This document shows, in pieces, positions 43,083 to 50,569 of a stretch of 50,569 nt of DNA (position 1 is its first letter; each line of letters opens with the position of its first letter). This DNA comes from Spirochaetales bacterium (GTDB lineage Bacteria > Spirochaetota > GWE2-31-10): contig JAGANG010000018.1 in NCBI GenBank assembly GCA_017624275.1, positions 1 to 50,569 on the forward strand, read 5' to 3'. The notes under the pieces are model-generated. The model searched no databases and was not told the DNA's origin. It was given only the letters and a program-made list of their open reading frames with translations. Both the position numbers and the translations under genes were made by a program.

Positions 43083-44546
43083 TTATCTTTTCAATGTCAA
43101 CAATTCTTGAAGCATTTGGTCTGATGTCTGAATTGTTTTTGAGTTCGCCTGGAAACCTCTTTGAGTAGTAATCATATCAGTAAACTGTTCAGATAAATCA
43201 ACATTACTCATTTCCAACGCTCCGGCAATAATTTTACCTTTTCCGACTGTTCCGGCAGCAGAGATATCAGCAATACCGGAGTTGTTTGAAGCTTGGAAGT
43301 TTGTTTCGCCGGCTTTTTCCAATCCACCGTTATTAGCAAATGTAGCTAACGCAATTTGTGCCAAAGTTCGGTTATTTCCGTTAGAGAAAACTCCGGTAAT
43401 AGAACCACTGGAATCAACTTTTACATCTTCAAGATATCCCATTGCAAAACCGTCTTGTCTGAAAGGTTTTGTTGAAAAATCAGAACCAAACTGAGTCACG
43501 CCTACGCCTTCTTCGGTTTTTACTCTTCCGGCTTCACCTAAGTTTAAGTTCAAAGCCATCTGATTATTTTCCAACTCACCTTCAGCTGCCGGAATATTCA
43601 TATTCAATGTCACATACAAAGCACCTGCGTCCATTACATCACCGGCTTGGTCGGTAACTGTTCTGATTTGTCCTAAATTATCAAAGTTCAATGTAAAAAT
43701 ATTCTGTCCCATTTCTGCGGCTGTACCTTCGGCACCTTCTGCATTAGGGTTTACATTCAAACTATATTGATCATTATCCAATCTGATTTTTTCGCCGTTT
43801 GGATTTGCAGGATCTTGACGGTAAATTTCACTTCTTACCTGCCATTCGTTTGTATCAGTTTTGATAAAAGTAAAACGTGCTTCCAACGGATTTCCGAAAT
43901 TATCAAAAATATCAATAGATGAAGTCCATGAGTTTTTCATCTGCTGACTTACAGGTAATTGGTCAAATGCTTCAAATCCACCTTCAACCGCAGCCATTTC
44001 TGAAAATAGATTACATTTAAAATCTACATTTTGAGTAGCTTTTGCTGGATCTTTTGAAAACATAGGAATTACAATATCTCCCGGAGTATCTGATGTACGA
44101 ATAATAGATTCTCCGTCTATTTGTTGTTCCATCCAACCTTGAACTTTCAAACCTGTACCCGGATTTACAAGAGTTCCGTTTTGGTCAGTACCGAAAACAC
44201 CGGCTCTTGTATAATATTCTTTATCGCCATCTTTTAATACAAAGAAACCCTCACCCTGAATAGCCAAATCGAACTTATTACCTGTAGTTTGAGCTGATCC
44301 TTGAGTAAAAACAGTATCAATAGATGCAATACTCATTCCCAAACCTACTTGTTTAGGGTTAATACCACCTTTATTTTCTTCCGGTCTTGAAGCTCCGTTG
44401 ATATTTTGAGAAAGCATATCGTGGAAATTTACACGACCTTTCTTAAAACCTGTTGTATTTACGTTAGAAATGTTATTCCCGATAACATCCATTTTTGTCT
44501 GGTGATTTTGTAATCCGCTTACACCAGAATAAAGTGATCTCATCAT
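43083..44546 (-). CDS. flgE: FlgE, flagellar hook protein
   Basis: Builds the universal joint between rod and filament. The N-terminal rod/hook motif MRSLYSGVSGLQNHQTKMDV plus GNNISNVNTTGFKK and the C-terminal LSEQFTDMITTQRGFQANSK are the classic ends. The middle has GEGFFVLKDG. Lys165 (PMFSK) and Cys178 (NVDFKC) are present with the 13-residue spacing of the lysinoalanine-forming pair of Treponema denticola FlgE, so hooks are probably covalently crosslinked. 487 residues. Two tandem ATG codons begin the gene. It follows flgD by 15 bases and is followed by a terminator. Confidence 0.97.
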   Translation of the reverse strand: MMRSLYSGVSGLQNHQTKMDVIGNNISNVNTTGFKKGRVNFHDMLSQNINGASRPEENKGGINPKQVGLGMSIASIDTVFTQGSAQTTGNKFDLAIQGEGFFVLKDGDKEYYTRAGVFGTDQNGTLVNPGTGLKVQGWMEQQIDGESIIRTSDTPGDIVIPMFSKDPAKATQNVDFKCNLFSEMAAVEGGFEAFDQLPVSQQMKNSWTSSIDIFDNFGNPLEARFTFIKTDTNEWQVRSEIYRQDPANPNGEKIRLDNDQYSLNVNPNAEGAEGTAAEMGQNIFTLNFDNLGQIRTVTDQAGDVMDAGALYVTLNMNIPAAEGELENNQMALNLNLGEAGRVKTEEGVGVTQFGSDFSTKPFRQDGFAMGYLEDVKVDSSGSITGVFSNGNNRTLAQIALATFANNGGLEKAGETNFQASNNSGIADISAAGTVGKGKIIAGALEMSNVDLSEQFTDMITTQRGFQANSKTIQTSDQMLQELLTLKR

Positions 44547-44561
44547 AATTCAGCTCCTATT

Positions 44562-45038
44562 TTATTCATTCGAAATTGTTTTTATTTCAGAAATTGGGTA
44601 TGTTTCCCCATTTACCATTACACTTACTTCAGATCCGTTTCTGGATACTGACTTCACCACACCGTTGACTGTTTTAGGTTCCGCACCTTCTTCAGTACCT
44701 TGAGAAATAATTTCAACATTTTTTCCCAAAAGACCGTATGTCGTCTGAAAGTTAAATTTATCAACAATAGATTCCATACTTTTGTTCATATTCATCATTT
44801 GTTCCATCGAACTAAACTGAGCCATTTGAGCAATAAACTCTCTGTCTTGCATTGGATTCGTTGGATCCTGATGTTGCAATTCCGTAACAAGAAGTTTAAG
44901 GAAATCATCCTTATCCAATTGTTGTTTCATTGCCTGTCCACTTTTAGTTATGGTTTTATTTAATGTTTCAACTTGCATTTTGGTTCTCATCATTTCACGA
45001 GAATCTTGCATTGAACTAAAACCTGTGATTCCGTCCAT
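44562..45038 (-). CDS. flgD: FlgD, hook-capping scaffold protein
   Basis: Caps the growing hook and is needed for FlgE polymerisation. The conserved [20 protein letters not shown] followed by [20 protein letters not shown] is the FlgD N-terminal domain. The C-terminus has a small beta domain ([20 protein letters not shown]). The frame opens at ATG 45050, but the ATG at 45038 has GGGAGGGG three bases upstream and is preferred (158 residues). Short for FlgD, as in Gram-positive and spirochete forms. Confidence 0.95.
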   Translation of the reverse strand: MDGITGFSSMQDSREMMRTKMQVETLNKTITKSGQAMKQQLDKDDFLKLLVTELQHQDPTNPMQDREFIAQMAQFSSMEQMMNMNKSMESIVDKFNFQTTYGLLGKNVEIISQGTEEGAEPKTVNGVVKSVSRNGSEVSVMVNGETYPISEIKTISNE

Positions 45039-45052
45039 TTCCCCTCCCATTT

Positions 45053-46528
45053 TTAAATCACTAAGTGAATGCCGTTTCCTGAATAAATATTTTTCTCTAT
45101 AGCAACAGCACCTTCATCAAAGGTTTTTACCGCATGATGTAACCCTACTGATGCCATTTTTTCCTGTGCCTGAGCTTCTTTGTCTCCGGTATTATTTGAA
45201 TGACCGGAAAAATCAAAATTGCCCGTTTCAAAATTTTGTCTGCCGGCTATTTGGATTTCCAATTTGTCCAATTCTACATTTGCTCGTTGAAATACTGCTC
45301 GCAAATCTTCAACGTTTGAACGAAATAAATCCGCAGCTTCTTGATTTTGCAAAATAATCTTTCCGTTTACTTTGCCGTCTTTAGTAACAAACTTAAAATC
45401 CACACGTCCAATCTCTTCCGGACGGATAAAAGTACTGAAACTAACTTTATCGCTGGTTAAAAGAACTTTTGTTTGTTTTGTTACTTGTTCATATAAAGCT
45501 GTTTTTTGTTCTTGAAAACTTCTTGTAAGTTCTTCAGAACTAACCTGCTTATTATTTATCGGCATTGAAAAATTTTCTTTAATTTCATTTTTAATTTCAA
45601 AAACATCTTTTGTTTGGATTGAAGAATTCCTTTGAGCTTTATCTTTTTCTGTATTAACGGCAATTTTCTCAAAACGAGATTTCTTTGCTTTTGTAGCATC
45701 AGATAAAACTTCAATTTTATTATTTGATTGAGAATCCAATTTTTCTGTCTTTGTAAACTGCTCTTTTCCGGTAAATAAAAGTTCTTTCAATCCTACTGAA
45801 AGCTGATTTCCTTTGTTAGAGTTCAAATCTGCTTTACCTGTAATTTTTAATTGCTTCAGATTTTCAGAACCTTTCAAAATTAATTTTCCATCTTTTAACG
45901 CAACCTCTGAAACATTTTTAACGAAAGTCTCTGATGTAACTTTTTTACCGGTATTTTTCTCTTTCATTTGGAATTGAGATAACAACAAACTTCCCACATC
46001 ATGACTGAGCTGTTCAATGTTTTTCTTGTTATCTGATTTATTTGCAATTAAGTTTTTTATTTTTATAGAAAAATCTTTTGGTAAGCGTTCAAGATTTACT
46101 TCTAATTTTGTATTAGACTTTTTTTCTTGATTCTTAGACAACAACGCTAACAATTCAGTTTTATCAAATAATTTTTCGTCTTTATCAAAACCTTTAATAT
46201 TTGAATTTACTTCTTCTGCAACTACAGTTTTTTCTTCCTTGTTATCTTTTTTACTTACAGCAACCGCACTGTGAATTGTCTCTGCGTTTTCGCTGTCGGT
46301 ATCTTCCGAAACTTGCATAACATCGGAAAATTCATCAGTTTCAATTTCCTCATTATTTGTTGTCGCTGAAACTTCAGTTTTTTCTGCCTTTTGTTTCTCT
46401 TCAATAGTTGAAGATTGAAAAAAATCATCAAATGACGAAGAAAATTGTTCATCTTGATTTTTCTCAATTAAATTATCTGCTATTGAAGCTTTTGTACTAT
46501 GTAATCCATTTTGTAATATCTGAAGCAT
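45053..46528 (-). CDS. fliK: FliK-like hook-length control protein
   Basis: Secreted ruler/switch protein that ends hook export through FlhB, known as TapI in treponemes. A long low-complexity, charged region (1-330) rich in Lys, Glu, Asn and Ser is typical of the ruler part. The C-terminal Flg_hook domain (about 365-440) has [20 protein letters not shown] and [20 protein letters not shown]. The frame opens at TTG 46543. ATG at 46528 has AGGAG six bases upstream (491 residues). It is the first gene of the fla operon, followed by flgD and flgE. Confidence 0.9.
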   Translation of the reverse strand: MLQILQNGLHSTKASIADNLIEKNQDEQFSSSFDDFFQSSTIEEKQKAEKTEVSATTNNEEIETDEFSDVMQVSEDTDSENAETIHSAVAVSKKDNKEEKTVVAEEVNSNIKGFDKDEKLFDKTELLALLSKNQEKKSNTKLEVNLERLPKDFSIKIKNLIANKSDNKKNIEQLSHDVGSLLLSQFQMKEKNTGKKVTSETFVKNVSEVALKDGKLILKGSENLKQLKITGKADLNSNKGNQLSVGLKELLFTGKEQFTKTEKLDSQSNNKIEVLSDATKAKKSRFEKIAVNTEKDKAQRNSSIQTKDVFEIKNEIKENFSMPINNKQVSSEELTRSFQEQKTALYEQVTKQTKVLLTSDKVSFSTFIRPEEIGRVDFKFVTKDGKVNGKIILQNQEAADLFRSNVEDLRAVFQRANVELDKLEIQIAGRQNFETGNFDFSGHSNNTGDKEAQAQEKMASVGLHHAVKTFDEGAVAIEKNIYSGNGIHLVI

Positions 46529-46571
46529 ATTAACTCCTATCAAAATTAATCTCGGAGTTTTTTAAAAGCTC

Positions 46572-46601
46572 TTAATAGTTTTTTGCATTTTTAATAAGCA
46601 A
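46572..46601 (-). promoter_or_regulatory. Candidate promoter of the fla operon
   Basis: Minus strand TTGCTT (46601-46596) and TATTAA (46577-46572) with an 18-base spacer, about 45 bases before the fliK ATG. Moderate match. No better sigma-28 or sigma-70 pair is seen between the tRNA promoter and fliK. Confidence 0.35.
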
Positions 46602-46689
46602 TACGTTCGATTTCCTCCTGATAACCAACTTTCTTACCTTGTTTAATTAGAGATTTTTTCGTTACCAATCGCTTTTTTTTATTTTTTTG

Positions 46690-46718
46690 TTGACACGGAA
46701 AAGACTTCATGGTATAAG
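46690..46718 (+). promoter_or_regulatory. Strong sigma-70 promoter of the tRNA cluster
   Basis: TTGACA (46690-46695), 17-base spacer, TATAAG (46713-46718), ending 12 bases before the first tRNA. It is the best -35/-10 match in the region and is divergent from the fla operon. Confidence 0.8.
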
Positions 46719-46730
46719 CCTCACTGTCTA

Positions 46731-46806
46731 CGGGATGTGGCCTAGTCCGGTTCATGGCGTCTGGCTTGGGACCAGAAGATCGGGGGTTCGAATCCCTCCA
46801 TCCCGA
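46731..46806 (+). tRNA. tRNA-Pro(TGG)
   Basis: Acceptor arms CGGGATG and CATCCCG pair fully. The anticodon loop CTTGGGA gives anticodon TGG, and the T-arm contains GGTTCGAATCC. The 3' CCA is not encoded. First gene of a six-tRNA cluster. Confidence 0.95.
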
Positions 46807-46815
46807 AAAACTTTT

Positions 46816-46889
46816 GCGCCAGTAGCTCAGTTGGATAGAGCAACAGCCTTCTAAGCTGTGGGTCAGGAGTTCGATTCTTCTCTGGCGCA
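46816..46889 (+). tRNA. tRNA-Arg(TCT)
   Basis: Acceptor arms GCGCCAG and CTGGCGC, D-arm AGCTCAGTTGGATAGAGC, anticodon stem ACAGC/GCTGT with loop CTTCTAA (anticodon TCT), T-loop TTCGATT. CCA not encoded. Confidence 0.95.
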
Positions 46890-46899
46890 TGATAAACAT

Positions 46900-46973
46900 G
46901 GTGGACGTAGTTCAGTTGGTAGAGCGCCAGATTGTGGTTCTGGTTGTCGTGGGTTCGAATCCCATCGTTCACC
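46900..46973 (+). tRNA. tRNA-His(GTG)
   Basis: Anticodon stem CCAGA/TCTGG with loop TTGTGGT gives anticodon GTG. Acceptor arms GTGGACG and CGTTCAC contain one G-T pair. A genomic G at 46900 faces the discriminator C, supplying the extra -1 G needed by histidyl-tRNA synthetase. Confidence 0.95.
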
Positions 46974-46997
46974 CATCGATTAAAGACCGCAAAAAAT

Positions 46998-47071
46998 GCG
47001 TTCGTAGCTCAGTTGGATAGAGTGGCGGACTTCGAATCCGTTGGTCGGGGGTTCGAGCCCCTCCGGACGCG
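46998..47071 (+). tRNA. tRNA-Arg(TCG)
   Basis: Acceptor arms GCGTTCG and CGGACGC (one T-G pair), anticodon stem GCGGA/TCCGT with loop CTTCGAA (anticodon TCG), T-arm GGGGGTTCGAGCCCC. CCA not encoded. Confidence 0.93.
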
Positions 47072-47083
47072 AATATAAAATAA

Positions 47084-47156
47084 GGACCGTTAGCTCAGCT
47101 GGTAGAGCAGCAGACTCTTAATCTGCGGGTCAAAGGTTCGATCCCTTTACGGTTCA
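47084..47156 (+). tRNA. tRNA-Lys(CTT)
   Basis: Acceptor arms GGACCGT and ACGGTTC (one G-T pair), anticodon stem GCAGA/TCTGC with loop CTCTTAA (anticodon CTT), T-arm AAAGGTTCGATCCCTTT. CCA not encoded. Confidence 0.95.
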
Positions 47157-47197
47157 TTTTCAAGCACATCTTAAAAAATTATAAACAAAACAAATCA

Positions 47198-47278
47198 GCG
47201 AGCGTGGTGAAATTGGTAGACACGCTAGACTTAGGATCTAGTGCCTTCGGTGTGGGAGTTCGAGTCTCCCCGCTCGCA
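47198..47278 (+). tRNA. tRNA-Leu(TAG)
   Basis: Acceptor arms GCGAGCG and CGCTCGC, anticodon stem CTAGA/TCTAG with loop CTTAGGA (anticodon TAG), a short variable arm GTGCCTTCGGTGT, T-arm GGGAGTTCGAGTCTCCC. 81 bases, class II. Last of the cluster. No strong terminator follows, only AT-rich hairpins around 47278-47290 and 47405-47420. Confidence 0.95.
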
Positions 47279-47504
47279 TTTTATAAAATCTCCTTTAATA
47301 TTAATTAGATTATCTTGTATATGTTCTTTCACTATATTTTATAAATATAATGTAAGAATTAAAACACCTCAAATAAATTATAACTCCTATTATATCGCCA
47401 ATTTAGCTAAATTATTAGCTCGTCTTTTACTTTTTTTTAAACACAAACTAAAATTTTATGATATATAAAGGTTTTAGAGTTTAAGTTTAAAAAGGAGTGT
47501 AATT

Positions 47505-49580
47505 ATGGAAAAACAAAAAACTCTATACTCCGGTATTTTAGTACCGATTTTGACATCTGCAATTTTAGGGATTTTGCTATTAGCAGCAATTTTAAAAGTT
47601 GAGATTCCTAAAACCCTTATAAAGGATGATTTTAAAACCCTTGAAAAAAAGGTTAAGATTTTAACCGACAATGTTCAAACCGAAAAAGAAAGTTTTAAAA
47701 CATTACTAGGCTATCTTCAAAAAGATGCAGCTGTAATTCCGAATGAACTTTTAAATCTATGGTTATCTGAATCTATAAAAACTTTTAACCTTACAAAAAT
47801 AGCTATTTTAAATACAAACGGTGAAATCATCTTTACTTCAGATAAAACAATTAATTTTTCTTCTAAAATTGAAAAAAACATTATTCAAAGAGCTTCGGAA
47901 CAACCAACTATCGCTTTGACATCGAATAATAATCAATTAGTATTAATCGGTTCCGGTTACGTTACTATTAATGAAGACGAAAAAGCTATCCTTGTAGTAG
48001 AAAGAGAACTTTTTAATGATACATATTTAGCAAATATATCCAATACAATGGATTGTGTTTTAAACATTTTAATAGATGATGTATATTCGAAATCTACAAT
48101 GAAACAAGTAGCTGTTGTCGGAACCAGCTTAAAAAATAACGCCGCTTATAATGACATATCAAATTCTGTCTACATTAATAATAAGATGTATGAAAGACAA
48201 GTTGTTATACAAGGCGTAAAATATATAGCTTTATATTTCAGATTAATGACTGATAATCCGGATGACAGAATTTTATTATTCTTAGGAAATCCTGTAGGAG
48301 AAATCAACAAAGTTGCCACAGAAATACTCGGAACCGGAATGCCTATTAACGTATTTATGTTATTGCTTATTACAATTTGTTCTATTTGGGGTATTTCAAA
48401 TAATGTTATGAAAAGATTGAAAAATGCCCAAGAAGCATTCAGTAAATTTAACAGTAATAACGCAAATAACACAATTGACTTAACTTACAGAATACCCATT
48501 ATTCGCAATGATGAATTAGGTTTTATTTTTAATGAAGCAAACAGATTCGTTAATTCTCAAAATTTACTATTAATAGAAATAGACAAAGCTGAAACGGCAT
48601 TAAAAGAAGTCGGTGAAACTTTAGCTGCAAATTCTGTACAATCAGCAAGTGCAGTAGCCGAAATTGTTTCACATATTCACAGCGTAAAAGACTCTGTAGC
48701 GGAACAAAATGCTGCTCTTACAAAAATTAACAAGATTTTAAGAATTAACAGTGAAGGCGTAAACAACCTTGATCAATTAATTGAAAATCAATCTGCCGGC
48801 ATTGTAGAATCTTCGGCTTCTATAGAAGAAATGATAGGCAATATTAATTCTGTATCAAATTCTATTAACAAAATGGCAGAAGAATATCATCAATTGATAA
48901 ACATCACCAGAGAAGGAAAGAAAAATCAGGATGAAGTAACATTGCAAGTTAATAATATGGCTCAACAGTCATTACATTTGGCTGAAGCGAACGATGTTAT
49001 TTCACAAATTGCAAATCAAACAAATTTACTTGCAATGAATGCGGCAATTGAAGCTTCACATGCCGGAGAAGCCGGAAAAGGATTCTCAGTTGTCGCTGAT
49101 GAAATACGTAAACTTGCTGAAAATTCTGCAATGCAGTCAAAAGCAATTAAAGGTGAATTGGAATCTATTACAAAAATAATTCAGAACGTAGTAAAAACAT
49201 CTACCCTTTCAGCTCAAGGTGTAGAACAGATTTCTGAAAAAGTTACAAGTACAGAACGACTTGTTCATGAAATCAATAATGCTATGGAAGAACAAAAAGA
49301 TGCTTCTCAACAAATTTTAATTGCTTTAAGAGATATGAACGACGCTACAAGCCAAGTTCAAACAACATCTAAACAAATGGCGAACAATTTTAAAATGATG
49401 GAAGACGCTTCTTCTAATCTTGATAATGCAACAAATACCGTAAAATCAAGAATGGATGAAATGACTGTAGGTGCCGGAGAAATAGAAATATCTTCACAAA
49501 ATGTTTCAGAAATGGCTTCTAAAACAAGTGAAAATATAAATATCCTGGAAGACTTATTAAATAAATTTAAGCTCAATTAG
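47505..49580 (+). CDS. Methyl-accepting chemotaxis protein
   Basis: A 691-residue chemoreceptor that would control CheA through CheW. Membrane helix 1 at about 10-28, an external ligand-binding region (about 30-277) with a CACHE-like look ([22 protein letters not shown]), membrane helix 2 at 279-299 ([16 protein letters not shown]), a HAMP segment (about 300-360) and a long coiled-coil signalling domain. The tip region [20 protein letters not shown] and [18 protein letters not shown] lies at about 495-538. It ends NKFKLN without a CheR-docking pentapeptide. AAGGAG precedes the ATG. The ligand is unknown. The 226 bases upstream hold its promoter, which I could not place. Confidence 0.95.
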   Translation: MEKQKTLYSGILVPILTSAILGILLLAAILKVEIPKTLIKDDFKTLEKKVKILTDNVQTEKESFKTLLGYLQKDAAVIPNELLNLWLSESIKTFNLTKIAILNTNGEIIFTSDKTINFSSKIEKNIIQRASEQPTIALTSNNNQLVLIGSGYVTINEDEKAILVVERELFNDTYLANISNTMDCVLNILIDDVYSKSTMKQVAVVGTSLKNNAAYNDISNSVYINNKMYERQVVIQGVKYIALYFRLMTDNPDDRILLFLGNPVGEINKVATEILGTGMPINVFMLLLITICSIWGISNNVMKRLKNAQEAFSKFNSNNANNTIDLTYRIPIIRNDELGFIFNEANRFVNSQNLLLIEIDKAETALKEVGETLAANSVQSASAVAEIVSHIHSVKDSVAEQNAALTKINKILRINSEGVNNLDQLIENQSAGIVESSASIEEMIGNINSVSNSINKMAEEYHQLINITREGKKNQDEVTLQVNNMAQQSLHLAEANDVISQIANQTNLLAMNAAIEASHAGEAGKGFSVVADEIRKLAENSAMQSKAIKGELESITKIIQNVVKTSTLSAQGVEQISEKVTSTERLVHEINNAMEEQKDASQQILIALRDMNDATSQVQTTSKQMANNFKMMEDASSNLDNATNTVKSRMDEMTVGAGEIEISSQNVSEMASKTSENINILEDLLNKFKLN

Positions 49581-49606
49581 TTTTTCTTCTTTGTTTTTTT
49601 GCTTTG

Positions 49607-49641
49607 ACCGCTATGTTCTGTAGGATATAGCGGTTTTTTTT
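49607..49641 (+). terminator. Terminator of the chemoreceptor gene
   Basis: CCGCTAT (49608-49614) pairs with ATAGCGG (49627-49633) around a 12-base loop and is followed by eight T. It starts 27 bases after the stop codon. Confidence 0.9.
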
Positions 49642-49671
49642 ATGTCTTATCGTAACACTCCTCAATCAAAT

Positions 49672-49735
49672 GGAAAACATCAAGTGACTAACGTTAAATA
49701 CTCCGTTTCACCTGATGTTTTCCAATAGAAAACAT
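49672..49735. repeat. Overlapping inverted repeats, mutually exclusive hairpins
   Basis: GGAAAACATCAAGTG (49672-49686) pairs with CACCTGATGTTTTCC (49709-49723), 15 bp with one G-T pair. The same second arm (49715-49722) pairs perfectly with GAAAACAT at 49728-49735. A TAACGTTA palindrome sits inside the first loop. Both folds cannot form at once. Confidence 0.7.
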
Positions 49736-49787
49736 TTCATTCGTTTTACAAACTCATCATTGTTCCCTGAACAACAAAAACGCTATG

Positions 49788-49951
49788 AGGCAGGCTTGCC
49801 TGCGAAAGAAGCCCCAAACCTGCAAAGGTTTATAAAACTTTAAACTAAAGTTGCATTTCTGGGCGGACTTGTCCGCAGATAAAGCCTTGAACCTACGTGG
49901 GTTTATAAAACTTTAAACCAAAGTTGCATTTTAACGCCGGGTTACCCCGGC
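49788..49951. repeat. 73-bp tandem units built of hairpins
   Basis: Units begin at 49788, 49861 and 49934. Each opens with a GC-rich hairpin (GCAGGC/GCCTGC at 49790-49803, GCGGAC/GTCCGC at 49863-49876, GCCGGG/CCCGGC at 49936-49951). Units 1 and 2 also share an AACC..GGTT hairpin and a 32-base core (49827-49858 and 49900-49931) that differs at one base and itself folds (AACTTT/AAAGTT). The third unit keeps the first hairpin and then diverges. Confidence 0.85.
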
Positions 49952-50019
49952 AAAACGTAGAATATCCGAGCGTAAGCCCTCTACTCCACGTGGAGGAATG
50001 TTTTCTTTTTACTACAAAA

Positions 50020-50047
50020 TTGACAGTTTTTTTTTTTTTTTTACAAT
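50020..50047 (+). promoter_or_regulatory. Promoter with 16-T tract as spacer
   Basis: TTGACA (50020-50025), then G and 15 T, then TACAAT (50042-50047), whose first T is the 16th base of the T run (50027-50042). Spacer is 16 bases. The DUF4469 start is 45 bases downstream. Loss or gain of a T would change the -35/-10 spacing. Confidence 0.65.
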
Positions 50048-50091
50048 CATTCTAATTTAAATTCATAAATAAGATAATTAGGAGTATAAAA

Positions 50092-50569
50092 ATGGCAAAC
50101 AATCAATGGCAGGTCTACCTGCGACCGAACACTCTCACAAAGGACAACGACAAAGACTGTATCGCCGATGTTCATCTAAACGGTGCGACACTGACAAATG
50201 AAGACGTAGCACATAGAATCGTAAGCGAACGAAGCGAATACCGCAAAGATACGATTCTTAACATCTTAAATTTACGTGACAATGCAGTAAAAGCATTCAT
50301 CCAAGAATGCTCAAGCTTCCGTGACGGACTTGTACAAATCACGCCACGTGTCAGCGGAGTATGGGAAAACGAAGCCTCAAACTTCGACCCGGCAGTACAC
50401 AAACGCACTGTAGACCTTGTACCTACGGCAGACCTGCGAAACACATTAGACGCAATATCTGTAAAAGTCATGGGAACAACATCCGCCGCAGCCCGAATAT
50501 CAGCAATCACTGACAGTGCAACGGGACTCAAAGACGGCACAATTACCATCGGAGATGACATCATCATCG
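50092..50569 (+). CDS. DUF4469/HU-like DNA-binding domain protein, C-terminus beyond window
   Basis: ATG at 50092 follows GGAG at seven bases, and the frame is open for 159 codons to the window end. The protein starts MANNQWQVYLRPNTLTKDND and has ATLTNEDVAHRIVSERSEYR, ITPRVSGVWENEASNFDP and LKDGTITIGDDIII. This matches the DUF4469 proteins with an HU/IHF-like N-terminal fold that are common in Treponema and Bacteroidetes. Their function is not established. Codon use (CGA, CTC, ACG, CCG) and GC content are higher than in the neighbouring genes, which may mean recent transfer or high expression. Extra reading beyond the edge is needed for the C-terminal domain. Confidence 0.8.
   Translation, partial: MANNQWQVYLRPNTLTKDNDKDCIADVHLNGATLTNEDVAHRIVSERSEYRKDTILNILNLRDNAVKAFIQECSSFRDGLVQITPRVSGVWENEASNFDPAVHKRTVDLVPTADLRNTLDAISVKVMGTTSAAARISAITDSATGLKDGTITIGDDIII

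Larger units (their letters stand above)
49643..50019. other. Gene-free structured region ahead of the DUF4469 gene
   Basis: No supported reading frame. It contains two competing inverted repeats (49672-49735), 73-bp tandem units of hairpins (49788 onward) and a 12-bp palindrome CTCCACGTGGAG (49984-49995). Base composition turns more GC-rich than in the rest of the window. Confidence 0.8.

Noticed and set aside
46591-46972. Two minus-strand open frames of 102 and 76 codons over the tRNA cluster
   Set aside because: They are antisense to tRNA-Pro, tRNA-Arg and tRNA-His. Phrases such as MEGFEPPIFWSQARRHEPD are a known annotation artefact of translated tRNA genes.
47281-47504. Sigma-28 promoter for the chemoreceptor gene
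   Set aside because: I looked for TAAA-N15-GCCGATAA and found only poor partial matches such as GCCAATTT with wrong spacing. AT-rich sigma-70-like boxes are too many to choose among.
49788-49951. Tandem repeats considered as a CRISPR array
   Set aside because: Only three imperfect units with a 73-base period, hairpins within the units, no unique spacers and no cas genes.
49788-49951. Repeats considered as integron attC sites
   Set aside because: The palindromes lack the core GTTRRRY/RYYYAAC boxes in the right places, and no gene cassettes or integrase are seen.
50021-50042. T16 tract as the tail of a terminator
   Set aside because: The nearest strong hairpin (49984-49995) ends about 31 bases upstream, too far for a rho-independent terminator.

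Overview
The window looks like a low-GC Treponema-type spirochete chromosome. The main evidence is the gene order fliK-flgD-flgE-flbD-motA-motB-fliL-fliM-fliY-fliO-fliP-fliQ-fliR-flhB-flhA-flhF-flhG, which is the spirochete fla operon layout. A hook protein carrying the Lys/Cys pair that treponemes crosslink supports this, as do AT-rich genes with very G-rich ribosome binding sites and a DUF4469 protein at the right edge. The species cannot be named from sequence reading alone.

Layout. 1-1025: an ABC transporter ATPase cut by the left edge and a decayed PD-(D/E)XK (Rpn-type) nuclease/transposase remnant. 1044-14594 (minus strand): cobalamin-dependent methionine synthase, SbcC and SbcD, a very large secreted modular GH13 amylase lipoprotein, an M28 peptidase and MurD. 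14733-17334 (plus strand): an NrnA-like DHH phosphatase, RsmE and a degenerate WecG/TagA-like protein. 17345-19980 (minus strand): a six-cysteine small protein, adenosine deaminase and a second, divergent DHH protein. 20036-20135: a 100-bp branched palindrome that is also a terminator.

20139-29161 (minus strand) is a motility regulation and chemotaxis unit: fliA (sigma-28), a Jag_N-FapA protein, two uncharacterised proteins (one SwrB-like in architecture), then cheW, cheR, cheA, cheY and cheB. 29332-46528 (minus strand) is the structural fla operon. It runs from the hook genes through the stator, switch and export apparatus to FlhF/FlhG, ending at an acidic membrane protein and a strong terminator. 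A terminator after flgE and a near-consensus promoter before fliL suggest the operon is subdivided. The tiny flbD gene (55 codons) lies between flgE and motA.

46690-47278 (plus strand): a consensus promoter and six tRNA genes (Pro, Arg, His, Arg, Lys, Leu). 47505-49580: a methyl-accepting chemotaxis protein that would feed the CheA/CheW pathway encoded nearby. 49643-50091 has no gene but is full of structure: competing inverted repeats, 73-bp tandem repeats made of hairpins, and a TTGACA/TACAAT promoter whose spacer is almost entirely a 16-T tract. This promoter faces a DUF4469/HU-fold gene cut by the right edge.

The genes describe how one cell swims and steers: periplasmic flagellum assembly, motor, export gate, number/placement control (FlhF/FlhG), sigma-28 and chemotaxis. 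The least ordinary signals are the homopolymer tracts placed at expression-control sites (T16 in a promoter, G9 at the fliP start, G8 ahead of flhG) and the unexplained repeat region at 49.67-50.04 kb.
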